Source: Leeuwenhoekiella polynyae (GTDB lineage: Bacteria; Bacteroidota; Bacteroidia; Flavobacteriales; Flavobacteriaceae). Taken from it: a DNA stretch of 64,000 nt. A model generated the notes under the pieces. It had not been told where the DNA came from and made no database searches. It saw only the letters and a program-made list of their open reading frames with translations. Location: contig NZ_QOVK01000001.1 of assembly GCF_004104075.1 (NCBI RefSeq), positions 496,001-560,000 on the forward strand. Reading direction: 5' to 3'. A program made the position numbers and the translations under genes. This document shows, piece after piece, positions 27,972-37,900 of this stretch (the stretch's first letter is position 1; the number at the start of each line of letters is the position of its first letter).

Positions 27972-28706
27972 ATGTCATTATGGACGCCAGTAATCTGGTT
28001 AAGCATTATCATTCCTTTATTACTTGTAGCACAACTTACCACAAAGCAAACCCAACCTAAATACATAATATTCTTTTGCGGGTACTTTCTTATCGATTCG
28101 TATACCCGAATATTGGGGTATAAATGGATAAAACTCGACGCAATGGGCTTAACCGGAAATTGGAGCGGAATGTTGTTAAGTCTTGCTATTGCTCTGGTTT
28201 TTATCTTATATCATTCGAAAGCTATTAGAAAAGATATAGGTTTTACCACCGTATTCAACAAAAGGACGATTAAGCTTGGGATTCTGATTTTTCTGGGGTT
28301 TCTCGTTTTTGATTTTGTCTTTAAAATGATATTGTTCCCAAAGGGAGGGGCGTTTGATCTGGAGCAGTTTGTATTTCAAGCTACCTTACCGGGGTTGACG
28401 GAGGAAATCGTTTACAGAGGGATTCTTTTATGGTTGTTGAGTAAAGCCTTTGTTCCCACGAAACAAGTGAAAGGTATATTTTTTGGCTGGGGATTTATAA
28501 TCGTAACCTTTCTGTTCGCAATGATTCATGGTGTCGTATTAACGGAAGCTATGGAGTTTAAAGTAGATTCTATTACGATTGTCTACATTACCCTAATTAC
28601 ATCCCTGAGTTTGGGGATTCTGAGAAAATTCACGGGAAACTTGATTTTACCAACTGTAGGACATAATATGGTTAATTTGATGAATTTTTGTATTCGGTTA
28701 CTCTAG
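27972..28706 (+). CDS. CPBP-family intramembrane metalloprotease
   Basis: Membrane protease or protease-like protein of the CAAX prenyl protease/bacteriocin-processing (CPBP, ABI) family. The 244 residues form about seven hydrophobic segments. All three family motifs are intact: EExxxR as E144-E145...R149 (TEEIVYRG), FxxxH with His186 (FAMIHG), and HxxxN with His231 (GHNMVN). It is the only intact gene between two copies of the same integrase remnant, so it is probably cargo of a lost or decayed element. Such proteins can act in bacteriocin processing or immunity, phage defence or prenyl-protein-like cleavage; which applies here is unknown. Confidence 0.87.
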   Translation: MSLWTPVIWLSIIIPLLLVAQLTTKQTQPKYIIFFCGYFLIDSYTRILGYKWIKLDAMGLTGNWSGMLLSLAIALVFILYHSKAIRKDIGFTTVFNKRTIKLGILIFLGFLVFDFVFKMILFPKGGAFDLEQFVFQATLPGLTEEIVYRGILLWLLSKAFVPTKQVKGIFFGWGFIIVTFLFAMIHGVVLTEAMEFKVDSITIVYITLITSLSLGILRKFTGNLILPTVGHNMVNLMNFCIRLL

Positions 28707-28727
28707 TCCTAATTTTTAAAATGCCTG

Positions 28728-28887
28728 CTAAATCATCACAATCCGTTCATTATAGTCAACCAATACGGTACTTGGAAGCGATTTTAAATTAACCTGAGTG
28801 GTATTCAAGCTGGTATGCCCTAGTATCTCCGATATTGCTTGCAACGGCACATCCTGAAGCATAGCCTGTGTGGGGCTAGGTATGCTG
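28728..28887 (-). pseudogene. Tyrosine recombinase C-terminal remnant, copy B
   Basis: Reverse-strand frame reads QAMLQDVPLQAISEILGHTSL, then NTTQVNLKSLPSTVLVDY and NERIVMI, then TAG. Compared with copy A it lacks 13 bases that encode the HSFAT segment; the deletion lies between short ACAG repeats. Where an active enzyme has the nucleophilic Tyr soon after LGHTSLNTTQ, this copy has VNLKS, so it could not act even if whole. Confidence 0.8.
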
Positions 28888-28980
28888 ATGAGCAAAGGTC
28901 TTTGGGGGTATACTTTATCAGATTAAACCCTGTCAAGATATAAATTCAAATTTTTGATTTAGCGTCTGGTGGTACTTTTC

Positions 28981-29035
28981 TTTTGCCAAAAGTGTTTTCA
29001 ACCAAAATTATCCACAAGAGGTTAAGTTTGGCAAA
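28981..29035 (+). promoter_or_regulatory. Candidate operator of the GH2 operon
   Basis: TTTTGCCAAAAGTG at 28981-28994 and inverted TTTGGCAAA at 29027-29035. The GCCAAA and TTTGGC cores start 42 bases apart. The same pair with the same 42-base spacing lies ahead of the hybrid regulator gene. Confidence 0.55.
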
Positions 29036-29066
29036 TACGAGAACAATTCTTAGCTGCGTGACTGTA

Positions 29067-29074
29067 TATATTTG
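29067..29074 (+). promoter_or_regulatory. Candidate -7 box of the GH2 operon
   Basis: TATATTTG fits TAnnTTTG, 18 bases before the chosen ATG. A matching TTG is not clear, as expected of an activated promoter. Confidence 0.45.
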
Positions 29075-29092
29075 GCTGTATTAACTACAACT

Positions 29093-31840
29093 ATGCCGAA
29101 TAAGATTAAAAAAGTACTATTACTAATTGTATGTTCTGTTATAACGATTTCTTCTTTTTCACAAGAAGAGATTCAAGAACGTACGTATAATTATACGTTA
29201 AGTTCAGTGGAAGGTCATAACGGAATGTATGACTGGAAAATGAAAAAAGCCGATGAATTGCCTACGCGTTCTGAAGCTATTTCAACACTTGAAGTAAGCA
29301 CAAAAGATTGGATGCCGGCTATAGTTCCGGGAACCGTTTTAAATTCTCTTGTCTACAACGATGTATATCCTGAACCTTACTATGGGTTGAATAATAAACT
29401 GGAGTCTCAACGCATTCCGGATTTATACCATGCCGGCAGGGATTTTTACACCTATTGGTTTCGAACCGAATTTAATGCTGATGAAAGCTTGTTTAAAAAC
29501 CAAAAGGTTTGGATGCAGGTTGATGGTATTAACTATCGAGCTGAAATATGGTTAAACGGAAAGATGGTAGGCAATCTCTCGGGCATGTTTTTGCAAAAGC
29601 AACTTGAGATTACTGATTATTTGGTTTATGATCAGCAAAATGTACTTGCTGTAAAGGTTTATCCCGTGGATTCTCCGGGAACCATCAAGCCTAAAGGCGG
29701 AAAATCTTTCGGAGCTGAAGGAGAATTCCAAAACGGAGGGAATGGTGAGATAGGTAGAAATGTAACACAGTTAATGACTGTAGGTTGGGATTTTACCTTT
29801 CTGGATGGCATCAGGGATAGAAATACCGGTGTATGGAAAGACATCAAGATTTTCACAACCGGTAAAACCATTTTAAATCATCCTTTTGTAAAATCAGAAC
29901 TGGCAAAACCTAATTACGATAGCTCCAAGCAGACGATTTCAGTAGAGGTGGCTTACCCTAATTATCTTCCCCAAAACAAGCGACAAAAAGTTAAAATTAT
30001 CGGAGCGATCAAAGGGGAGAATATCCATTTTGAAAAAGAGGTAGCTCTCTATAGGGAAGAAGTAAAGGAGGTAGTATTTACCCCGGAAGAGTTTCCGCAA
30101 CTAATCATAGCTAATCCCCGCTTGTGGTGGCCCGTAAATAAAGGAAAACAAGAATTATATGATTTGGTCTTAAAGACCGAAATCGATGGAGTAGTGACCG
30201 ATTCTATTTTTACACGCTTTGGCATACGGGAAATTACCTCAACTACAGACACTCCAGACCAATCCAGGACTTTCCATGTTAACGGCAAACCTATGTTTAT
30301 TAGAGGAACGAATTGGTTGCCTGAAAATATGCTGCGTACCTCAAAGGAGCGGACTTATGCTCAATTAAGATACTCCGCACAGTCTGGGATAAACCTCATT
30401 CGCTTTTGGGGAGGTGGCATTACTGAATCTGATTATTTTTTCCAGTTGTGTGATGAACTGGGTATACTGGTTTGGCAGGAGTTCTGGATGACAGGTGATA
30501 CCCAACATCCGCAAGATGTGGGATTATACCTGTCTAATGTTACGTCAACGGTAAAAAGGATACGCAACCATCCCAGCCTTGCTTATTATGTGTCGTCTAA
30601 TGAAAGCACACAAATGCCCCATATCGAATCGCTGCTGAATTATTTAGATGGTAGCAGAGGGTATCAAATGCAATCTGAAACTGATGGAATTCATGATGGA
30701 AGCCCTTATAAGCAGGTAAATATTATGAATCATTATGAAAATACCGCCTCAGAACGAGGAAGCCGTATTGATGGGTTCAATCCGGAATATGGAGCGCCTT
30801 GCCTTCCAACAGTAGAGTGTCTTCGAGAGATGATGGATGAAGAAGACCTTTGGCCCATTAACAAAGAAGTTTGGGATTATTTAGATGGTAATGGGTTTCA
30901 CTTAATGACCTCCATGTATACAGATATGACCAATGAATACGGTGTATCTGGCAGCATTGATGAATTTGCCATGAAGGCTCAGTTTGTAGGAGCTATGAAT
31001 TATAAGAGCATTTGGGAGGTCTGGAACTATAATAAATTGAATTATGGTGATCGATATGCTTCAGGTTTTCTGTACTGGTATCATAATTCTCCTATTCGGC
31101 AGGTATGTGGGCGTATGTGGGATTGGTCCTTAGAACCTACAGCGGCATTATACACCGCGCAAAATGCTTGTGAGCCGTTGCACCCCCAGTTTGATTATTT
31201 AAAAAACACCGTGTCAGTAGTTAATGACTACTACCAGTCTTTTGAAAATTATAGGGTGACAGCAGATGTGTATGATTTAAATATGAATAAACTATTTACC
31301 AAATCTGTAACAATAGATTTACCGGAGGCTGCTGTGGCAAATGATATTTTTAAAATTGAATTTCCGGCTAAAACAACTTCCATTCAATTTATTAAACTCA
31401 GGTTGTTTGATGCTCATAATAATCAGGTAGGAAGTAATTTTTATTGGCGATCAAGCAATACTTATAAAGGTCGAAATACACTTACCGGGCCCGCTACAGC
31501 TGGATTTCAGGATATCAATAAACTGGATCAAACCACAATAGATGTGAACTATACCACTTCGGTAGAATCCGGCAAACATTTCATCACTCTCGATTTAAAA
31601 AACACGGGAAAGACCCTTTCCTTTTTCACACAAATACAATGGTTGGATGACAAAGGGAGACCCGTAAGACCCTCTTTTTATTCCGATAATTTTATGAGTT
31701 TACTGCCAGGAGAGTCCCAATCTGTAACTATAGAAACAGCTGTTGCTAATCTTTCTGAAGCATCATACTCCCTGGTTGTAAAGGGAATTAATATCAGCAC
31801 CAAAAAATTTAAGATAAAACCCTGTGCAGATTGCTTTTGA
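29093..31840 (+). CDS. GH2-family exo-glycosidase, secreted
   Basis: Retaining beta-glycosidase of GH2, nearest by eye to the beta-mannosidase/exo-beta-glucosaminidase branch. The ATG at 29093 gives a Sec signal (PNKIKKVLLLIVCSVITISS); a TTG seven codons earlier is less likely. The 915 residues show an N-terminal jelly-roll sugar-binding domain, Ig-like domains, the TIM barrel entry FHVNGKPMFIRGTNWLPENM, and INLIRFWGGGI. Probable acid/base Glu504 lies in SSNES and probable nucleophile Glu565 in PEYGAP. It is the first gene of the plus-strand operon and is followed 26 bases later by GH130. Exact sugar specificity cannot be read from the sequence. Confidence 0.85.
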   Translation: MPNKIKKVLLLIVCSVITISSFSQEEIQERTYNYTLSSVEGHNGMYDWKMKKADELPTRSEAISTLEVSTKDWMPAIVPGTVLNSLVYNDVYPEPYYGLNNKLESQRIPDLYHAGRDFYTYWFRTEFNADESLFKNQKVWMQVDGINYRAEIWLNGKMVGNLSGMFLQKQLEITDYLVYDQQNVLAVKVYPVDSPGTIKPKGGKSFGAEGEFQNGGNGEIGRNVTQLMTVGWDFTFLDGIRDRNTGVWKDIKIFTTGKTILNHPFVKSELAKPNYDSSKQTISVEVAYPNYLPQNKRQKVKIIGAIKGENIHFEKEVALYREEVKEVVFTPEEFPQLIIANPRLWWPVNKGKQELYDLVLKTEIDGVVTDSIFTRFGIREITSTTDTPDQSRTFHVNGKPMFIRGTNWLPENMLRTSKERTYAQLRYSAQSGINLIRFWGGGITESDYFFQLCDELGILVWQEFWMTGDTQHPQDVGLYLSNVTSTVKRIRNHPSLAYYVSSNESTQMPHIESLLNYLDGSRGYQMQSETDGIHDGSPYKQVNIMNHYENTASERGSRIDGFNPEYGAPCLPTVECLREMMDEEDLWPINKEVWDYLDGNGFHLMTSMYTDMTNEYGVSGSIDEFAMKAQFVGAMNYKSIWEVWNYNKLNYGDRYASGFLYWYHNSPIRQVCGRMWDWSLEPTAALYTAQNACEPLHPQFDYLKNTVSVVNDYYQSFENYRVTADVYDLNMNKLFTKSVTIDLPEAAVANDIFKIEFPAKTTSIQFIKLRLFDAHNNQVGSNFYWRSSNTYKGRNTLTGPATAGFQDINKLDQTTIDVNYTTSVESGKHFITLDLKNTGKTLSFFTQIQWLDDKGRPVRPSFYSDNFMSLLPGESQSVTIETAVANLSEASYSLVVKGINISTKKFKIKPCADCF

Positions 31841-31866
31841 TAAAATCAAACTAAGAATACAAGTAC

Positions 31867-33015
31867 ATGAAAAAGCAGATCATTTCTATTAGTGTTTCAA
31901 TACTATTCTTACTCAGTGTTTCATGTACCACAATGAAACCAACTAAAGAGGAGAAAAGTGATCGTATACCCGCTTGGGCACTGGGTGAATTTGTTCGGCC
32001 TGATATAGATCATCCGGTCATTTCACCGGATCCTGCCAGTGCGTTTTATTGCCCTATGAATCAGGCTGAAGTTAAATGGGAAGAAAGTGAGACCTTCAAT
32101 CCAGGGGCCATCACACATAATGGTAAAATAGTCGTTCTCTATCGGGCAGAAGATAATTCAGGGCAAGGGATCGGTAAACGTACTTCGCGTATAGGATATG
32201 CCGAAAGCAGTGATGGCATCAGTATGGAAAGAAGGGGAGAGCCGGTGCTTTTTCCTGCTAATGATGCTTATGCAGATTTAGAGTGGCGCGGAGGCTGTGA
32301 AGACCCCAGGGTTACCATGACTGAAGACGGTTTGTACGTGATGCTCTACACCGCCTGGAACCGTAAATTGGCCCGTTTAGCAGTGGCTACTTCAAGGGAT
32401 CTCATTCATTGGGAAAAGCATGGTCTAGCATTTGAAAAGGCTTACAACGGGCGGTTTAAAAATCTGTTCTGTAAATCAGCCTCTATGTTAACAGCCATTA
32501 AGGATGACAAAATACGTATTCAAAAACTCAACGGCCAATACTTCATGTACTGGGGAGAACATGCAATCTACGCGGCTACATCGAAGGATCTGATCAACTG
32601 GGAGCCTGTATTAGATGATAATGAGGAGCTCAAGGTAATAGCGAAACCCCGTAAAGGCTTTTTTGACAGCATCTTTACAGAATGCGGCCCCCCTGCCTTG
32701 ATGACTGATAACGGAATTGTTTTACTGTATAATGGTAAGAATGCACGAACTGATGGTAACGGGGATCCTAACTATCCTTCGGGCGCTTATTGCTCCGGTC
32801 AACTATTGATGGATGCCCGTGATCCCCTCAAAGTATTGGACCGTTTAGATAAACCGTTTTTCTATCCGGAAGCACCTTACGAAAAAAGCGGACAATATGC
32901 CCAGGGTACCGTATTCATTCAGGGCTTGGCTTATTTAAATAATACCCTGTATCTCTATTACGGTTGTGCCGATTCTAAAGTTGGGGTCGCTATGTGCAGC
33001 TATAGGAATAAGTAA
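31867..33015 (+). CDS. GH130-family glycosidase/phosphorylase, lipoprotein
   Basis: Five-bladed propeller enzyme of the GH130 type, which covers beta-mannoside phosphorylases and beta-1,2-mannosidases. The 382 residues begin with a lipoprotein leader (LLSVSC, Cys20), so it sits on an envelope membrane. Family motifs are ETFNPGAI (about 75-82), LYRAED (91-96) and GCEDPRV with the catalytic Asp146. A surface or periplasmic place is more compatible with hydrolysis than with phosphorolysis, but the phosphate-binding residues could not be checked by eye. Homologues are sometimes mislabelled as pesticidal proteins. It lies between GH2 and the FAD oxidoreductase in one operon. Confidence 0.8.
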   Translation: MKKQIISISVSILFLLSVSCTTMKPTKEEKSDRIPAWALGEFVRPDIDHPVISPDPASAFYCPMNQAEVKWEESETFNPGAITHNGKIVVLYRAEDNSGQGIGKRTSRIGYAESSDGISMERRGEPVLFPANDAYADLEWRGGCEDPRVTMTEDGLYVMLYTAWNRKLARLAVATSRDLIHWEKHGLAFEKAYNGRFKNLFCKSASMLTAIKDDKIRIQKLNGQYFMYWGEHAIYAATSKDLINWEPVLDDNEELKVIAKPRKGFFDSIFTECGPPALMTDNGIVLLYNGKNARTDGNGDPNYPSGAYCSGQLLMDARDPLKVLDRLDKPFFYPEAPYEKSGQYAQGTVFIQGLAYLNNTLYLYYGCADSKVGVAMCSYRNK

Positions 33016-33027
33016 AAACTAATTGAA

Positions 33028-34899
33028 TTGAAACAGATAATCAACCTTATAATCATCTTAATCGTTTGCACGCACACTATGTTTGCATACGAGTATGATG
33101 TTGTTATTGTAGGCGGAACACCTGCTGGAATAACCGCAGCCATTGCAGCAGCCCGGGAAGGCAAACACTGTCTTATTTTAGAACGAACGGGACATATAGG
33201 AGGGCTTCCGGTAAATGGTCTGGGGGCAACTGATATCGCAACAAGAGATGCCACTACCGGTTTGTTTAAGCAATTTGTTAGCTTGAATAAAGAGTACTAT
33301 AAAGCTCAATTTGGTATGGACTCCCCACAGGTAAAACAAAGTAGTGATGGCTACCATTTTGAGCCGCATGTGGCCGCTGCATCATTTGATAAAATGATAG
33401 GGATGGCCGGGCCGGGAAAGATAGAGGTTTTAGTATTCAGACAATTTGATTCTGCACCTAAATATGTAAACAAAGAAGGGAATACCATTCAATCCATTCG
33501 AATACTCAACAGGCAAACCGGACACGAGGAGTATTATAGTGCTCAAGTATTTATTGATGCAACTTATGAAGGGGATCTTGGAGCTGCTGCTGGTGTCCCG
33601 TATCGGTTAGGGAGAGAAGGAATAGATGAATTTGACGAACCTTGTGCGGGTAAAATTTACCGTTGGTGGAAACATGGACCTGATGAAGAGGGAACTACCT
33701 ATCAAGGTGATAATGCCATACAGGCATATAATTACCGTTTATGCCTGACCAACAATCCTAATAATCGTTTGCCAGTGGTTAAACCAGAAGCTTATGACCG
33801 GGAAGAATTCGTGTCATTAATTGAAGATGTGCTTACCGGGCAAAACACCGATATCCGTTTCAGTCCGGTAGATAGTGCCCAAATACAGGCAAATAGAAGA
33901 AAAATTCTTGCAGGAGAGAAAACTGCCATTCCCGGAGACCCCTGGGGTATTTGGAAACTTTGCAGCATGACCTCCTTACCAAACAGAAAGGTAGATGCCA
34001 ATAATCAGCACCTTGCCTTGCTATCTACAGATCTTCCCGAAGAAAATTGGCCTTGGCCCACATCGGGATGGGCATGGCGTGATCAATATGCTAAGCGACT
34101 TAAGTCATATACGTTAGGGTTATTGTGGTTTGCTCAAAATGATAAAGTCCTTCCTGAACATTTTCGGGAGGCATGTAAATCGTGGGGCTTTGCTAAAGAT
34201 GAGTATCAGGATAATCATGGATTTCCACGTCAGGTTTATGTGCGCGAAGGCAGGCGCCTTGAAGGAATGCACCTCTTTACCGCCCATGATGCGCTACCTT
34301 TAGAGAAAGGAGGTCGACCACCTGTTTACAGTACCTCTGTCACTGCCAGTCATTATGCGCTCGATTCGCACGGGGTACGTAAGCGAGAGCCAGAGCGTGT
34401 GCATCTGGATGGGTTTTTTAGTCATCCATCAGCTCCTTATACCGTTCCTTATGGGGTGATGGTACCCAAGTTGATAAACAACTTGCTTTTTCCTGTTGCG
34501 GTATCTGGGAGTCACGTGGGTTTTTCAACCTTACGTATGGAACCCTGTTGGATGGCTCTGGGTGAAGCAGCAGGTATTGCAGCAGCTTTGACCATAAATA
34601 ATGAGGTGAGCGTAAGGGAAATCCCCATTAATCTGCTCCAGGAAACGCTCCTCAATAACGGGGCTACATTAATTTATTTTAATGATCTCAAGGCTACAGA
34701 TGTTGAGTTTAAAGAGATCCAGAAATTAGCTCTTCTTGGATTTTTTCCAGAATGGGAGGCCTCACTTGATGAAGATCTCGATATCAATACAGGGCATTTG
34801 TGGAATAAGCTAACACACAAAAACATACCGTATAACGGAAAAGCTAAAAGGGAATTAATTAAAACACTTCTAACAGAGTGGAGCCAAATTGAAAACTAA
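33028..34899 (+). CDS. Exported FAD-dependent oxidoreductase (FAD_oxidored family)
   Basis: Flavoprotein of 623 residues. An N-terminal Sec-like signal (KQIINLIIILIVCTHTMFA) is followed at once by the Rossmann dinucleotide site VVIVGGTPAGITAA and LILERTGHIGG. The C-terminal part has the family stretch RMEPCWMALGEAAGIAAAL, which closes the FAD site. The start is a TTG at 33028, since no ATG precedes the signal. Its stop is two bases before the SusC start region, so it is firmly in the operon. This family is frequent in Bacteroidota glycan loci, but the reaction is mostly unknown; oxidation of a sugar hydroxyl is possible. FAD export without a twin-arginine signal is notable. Confidence 0.82.
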   Translation: MKQIINLIIILIVCTHTMFAYEYDVVIVGGTPAGITAAIAAAREGKHCLILERTGHIGGLPVNGLGATDIATRDATTGLFKQFVSLNKEYYKAQFGMDSPQVKQSSDGYHFEPHVAAASFDKMIGMAGPGKIEVLVFRQFDSAPKYVNKEGNTIQSIRILNRQTGHEEYYSAQVFIDATYEGDLGAAAGVPYRLGREGIDEFDEPCAGKIYRWWKHGPDEEGTTYQGDNAIQAYNYRLCLTNNPNNRLPVVKPEAYDREEFVSLIEDVLTGQNTDIRFSPVDSAQIQANRRKILAGEKTAIPGDPWGIWKLCSMTSLPNRKVDANNQHLALLSTDLPEENWPWPTSGWAWRDQYAKRLKSYTLGLLWFAQNDKVLPEHFREACKSWGFAKDEYQDNHGFPRQVYVREGRRLEGMHLFTAHDALPLEKGGRPPVYSTSVTASHYALDSHGVRKREPERVHLDGFFSHPSAPYTVPYGVMVPKLINNLLFPVAVSGSHVGFSTLRMEPCWMALGEAAGIAAALTINNEVSVREIPINLLQETLLNNGATLIYFNDLKATDVEFKEIQKLALLGFFPEWEASLDEDLDINTGHLWNKLTHKNIPYNGKAKRELIKTLLTEWSQIEN

Positions 34900-34901
34900 A
34901 T

Positions 34902-37900
34902 ATGATTACTAAACTTAAATTCAAATGTATGATTTCAAAAACAAAGTATTGTTTGCTTATGTTTCTCTGTATGTTTATGTGCGTTTCTGTAAAGGCGCAA
35001 ACGGGAGATAAAGATATATCGGGTGTTGTTGTTGACGCAAACAACATGCCTTTGATGGGAGTAACTATTGCAATAAAGAACACTAATAAAGGTACCGTAA
35101 CTGATTTTGACGGAGCCTTTAGTTTATCGGTTCCCGAAGATGCAACTCTTCTAGTTTCTTATGTGGGCTTCGCTACAAAGGAGGTTGAGGTAACTGAAAA
35201 TGCTACCTATACGATAACGTTGGAGGAAGATTCATTTGATTTAAATGAAGTTGTCGTGGTAGGATATGGATCTATGAGAAAAAAAGATCTTACAGGAGCT
35301 ATCACGCAGATTCGTCCTGATGATATAGCCAATGAAAATCCAAATACGGTTCAGGATATTTTAAGAGGAACTCCCGGTGTCCAGGTGGGTTTTAGCAATT
35401 CAGCAAAAGGAGGAGGAAGTATACAGATTCGAGGTCAACGCTCTGTTTATACTGCAGGAAATCATAACAGTCCATTACTGGTTCTTGATGGGATGATTTT
35501 TTATGGAGAGTTATCTGAAATTAATCCAGATGATATAGGGCAAATTGATATTCTAAAAGATGCTTCTGCGGCAGCTGTTTATGGAGCTAAAGCAGCTAAC
35601 GGAGTTATTATTATCACCACTAAGAAAGGGAAAAAGGGCAAGCCCAAAATCAATTTGAGTATGAATACCGGAGTTTCACAGGTAGCAGCCCTACGGGATA
35701 GATGGGGGCCTGATGATTATTTGCGTCATCGTCAGGACTGGTTTGAAACGGCCACCTATGGGGTTAATTACCTGACTGAAGGTTATGAGAGGTATCAAGT
35801 AGGTCAGATGGCTTCTAAACCGGCATATTATACAAATCCAAATAACCTTCCGGGCGATGTTGCTGTAGAAGACTGGCGGGCCTATACTCAAAATGCTGGG
35901 GATGAGTCCGATTTAAGTATCTGGGCTCAAAGACTGGGCATCACCGGGAACGCCCTCGAGAATTTATTAGCAGGAAAAACAGTTGACTGGAAAGATCATG
36001 CTTTTAGAGCAGGCTTCAATCAGGATTATAATGTAAGTGTAAGTGGAGCCGGGGATAATGCAGATTACTATTTCTCTATGGGTTATTTAAGTAATGAAGG
36101 CGTTGTAAGAACCGATAATTACAGTGCGATACGAAGTAATTTAAAAGTGAACTTAGATGTTACAGACTGGTTACAGATTGGGGCTAATGTGAATTTTCAG
36201 GACAGATCTGATGATAATATTGGTTTGAATGTAGGGTCTACCTTAAACAATAGTCCATTTGCTGATTATGCTGATGAAAATGGTAACCCGGTTCAATATC
36301 CTTTTGATGATAGCTACAGCAGAAGAGGGTATAACTTTGATTTTGAAAGAAAATATGCCCAACAGGAAAGTGGTTATACTACGCTTAATAGCATTTTCAA
36401 TGTTAAGGTCAAATTACCTCTCGATATTACGTATACATTTAATGCTTCACCTCGATATCAGTTCTATTATAATCGAAAGTTTACTTCAGCAGACTTACCT
36501 TTTTCAAACCCCAAAGACCGTGGTGTAGACAGGAACCAGGCAAAGCGTTTCAACTGGTCGTTGAACAATACAATAGAATGGAATCATATTTTTAACAAAA
36601 AACACCATTTCATTTTAACACTCGTGCAAGAAGCAGAAGAGCTTCAGTATTGGAGTGATGATATCTATGCACGCAATATACAGCCTTCTGATGCTTTGGG
36701 CTTTCATAATACACAAAACGGTACCAAAGAAGATAGTTCGTTCTCTTCTTCCGATAGTTACCAGACAGCAGACGCACTATTGGCACGCTTATTTTATTCT
36801 TTTGATAATCGTTATTTGATTACCGGATCTATACGTAGAGATGGTTATTCTGCTTTTGGATCATCTAATCCACACGCCATTTTTCCTTCTGTGTCTCTGG
36901 CATGGACATTTACCAATGAAAAGTTTTATAACTGGAATCGTATTATGGATTATGGGAAATTACGCCTTTCGTATGGTAAAAACGGAAACCGTTCATTAAG
37001 CAGTCCGTATTTGGCATTAGCAAATTTATCTTCCGGTGCTGGTAAAATGCAAGGATATCTAAACGGTAGCGGGGACGAAGAGCTTTATCGTTATTTAATT
37101 GTTGACCGTATGGCAAATCCTGGCTTGCAATGGGAAAAGACAGCTTCATGGAATGTTGGTCTCGATTTTGGCTTTTTGGATGGCCGCATAGGAGGTAGCC
37201 TGGATTTGTATTATGCAGAAACTCAAGATATGATTATGGCACAGCGCCTACCTGAGTTTACCGGATTCTCTGATATTACAACAAACTTAGGACAGGTTAA
37301 TAACTCTGGTATTGAATTCACACTGAATACAAGAAATATTGATAAAGAAAACTTTCAATGGAATACTACTGTAGGCTTTTTCTATAATAAAAATGAAATC
37401 AAGCACCTGTATTACGAATATGAAAATGGGGTAGAAGTAGATGACGTGAGTAACGGTTGGTTTATTGGAGAACCTATTAGCGCAATCTGGGATTATAAAG
37501 TAACCGGTATCTGGCAAAAAGATGAAGTGGAAGCAGCAGCGGAGTTCGGACAAAAACCGGGAGATCCTAAAGTTGCCAATATTTATACTGAAGATGATAT
37601 CATAAACAGCGACGGTTCTGTAACACCGGTATATAACGATAACGATAAAGTAATCCTGGGTCAGTCTGCGCCACCTATTAACTGGTCGTTACGCAATGAT
37701 TTTACATTCTGGAAAAATCTGACAGTCTCCTTTAATATGTATTCCTATATGGGACATAAAAGTTTAAATAACGAATATTTAAATGATGATGATCACGGTT
37801 CTAATATGTCTTTAGGTTTTATAAATCTTCCTGAAAAAGAATATTGGACAGTCGATAACCCTTCAAACACTTACGGACGGATTGGAGCAGTAGGTCCCAC

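Larger units (their letters stand above)
28707..29092. other. Spacer holding integrase remnant B and the GH2 operon promoter
   Basis: The first 180 bases are the decayed recombinase end. The last 110 contain a GCCAAA...TTTGGC inverted pair (28985-29032) and a -7-like box (29067-29074) ahead of the polysaccharide operon. Confidence 0.6.

Noticed and set aside
27791-28060. 89-codon frame overlapping the start of the CPBP protease gene
   Set aside because: It overlaps the integrase remnant and the protease in another frame, shows no coherent domain, and the protease frame carries all family motifs.
34879-34895. GCCAAA near the end of the FAD oxidoreductase gene as a third operator
   Set aside because: It is inside coding sequence and has no TTTGGC partner 42 bases away.
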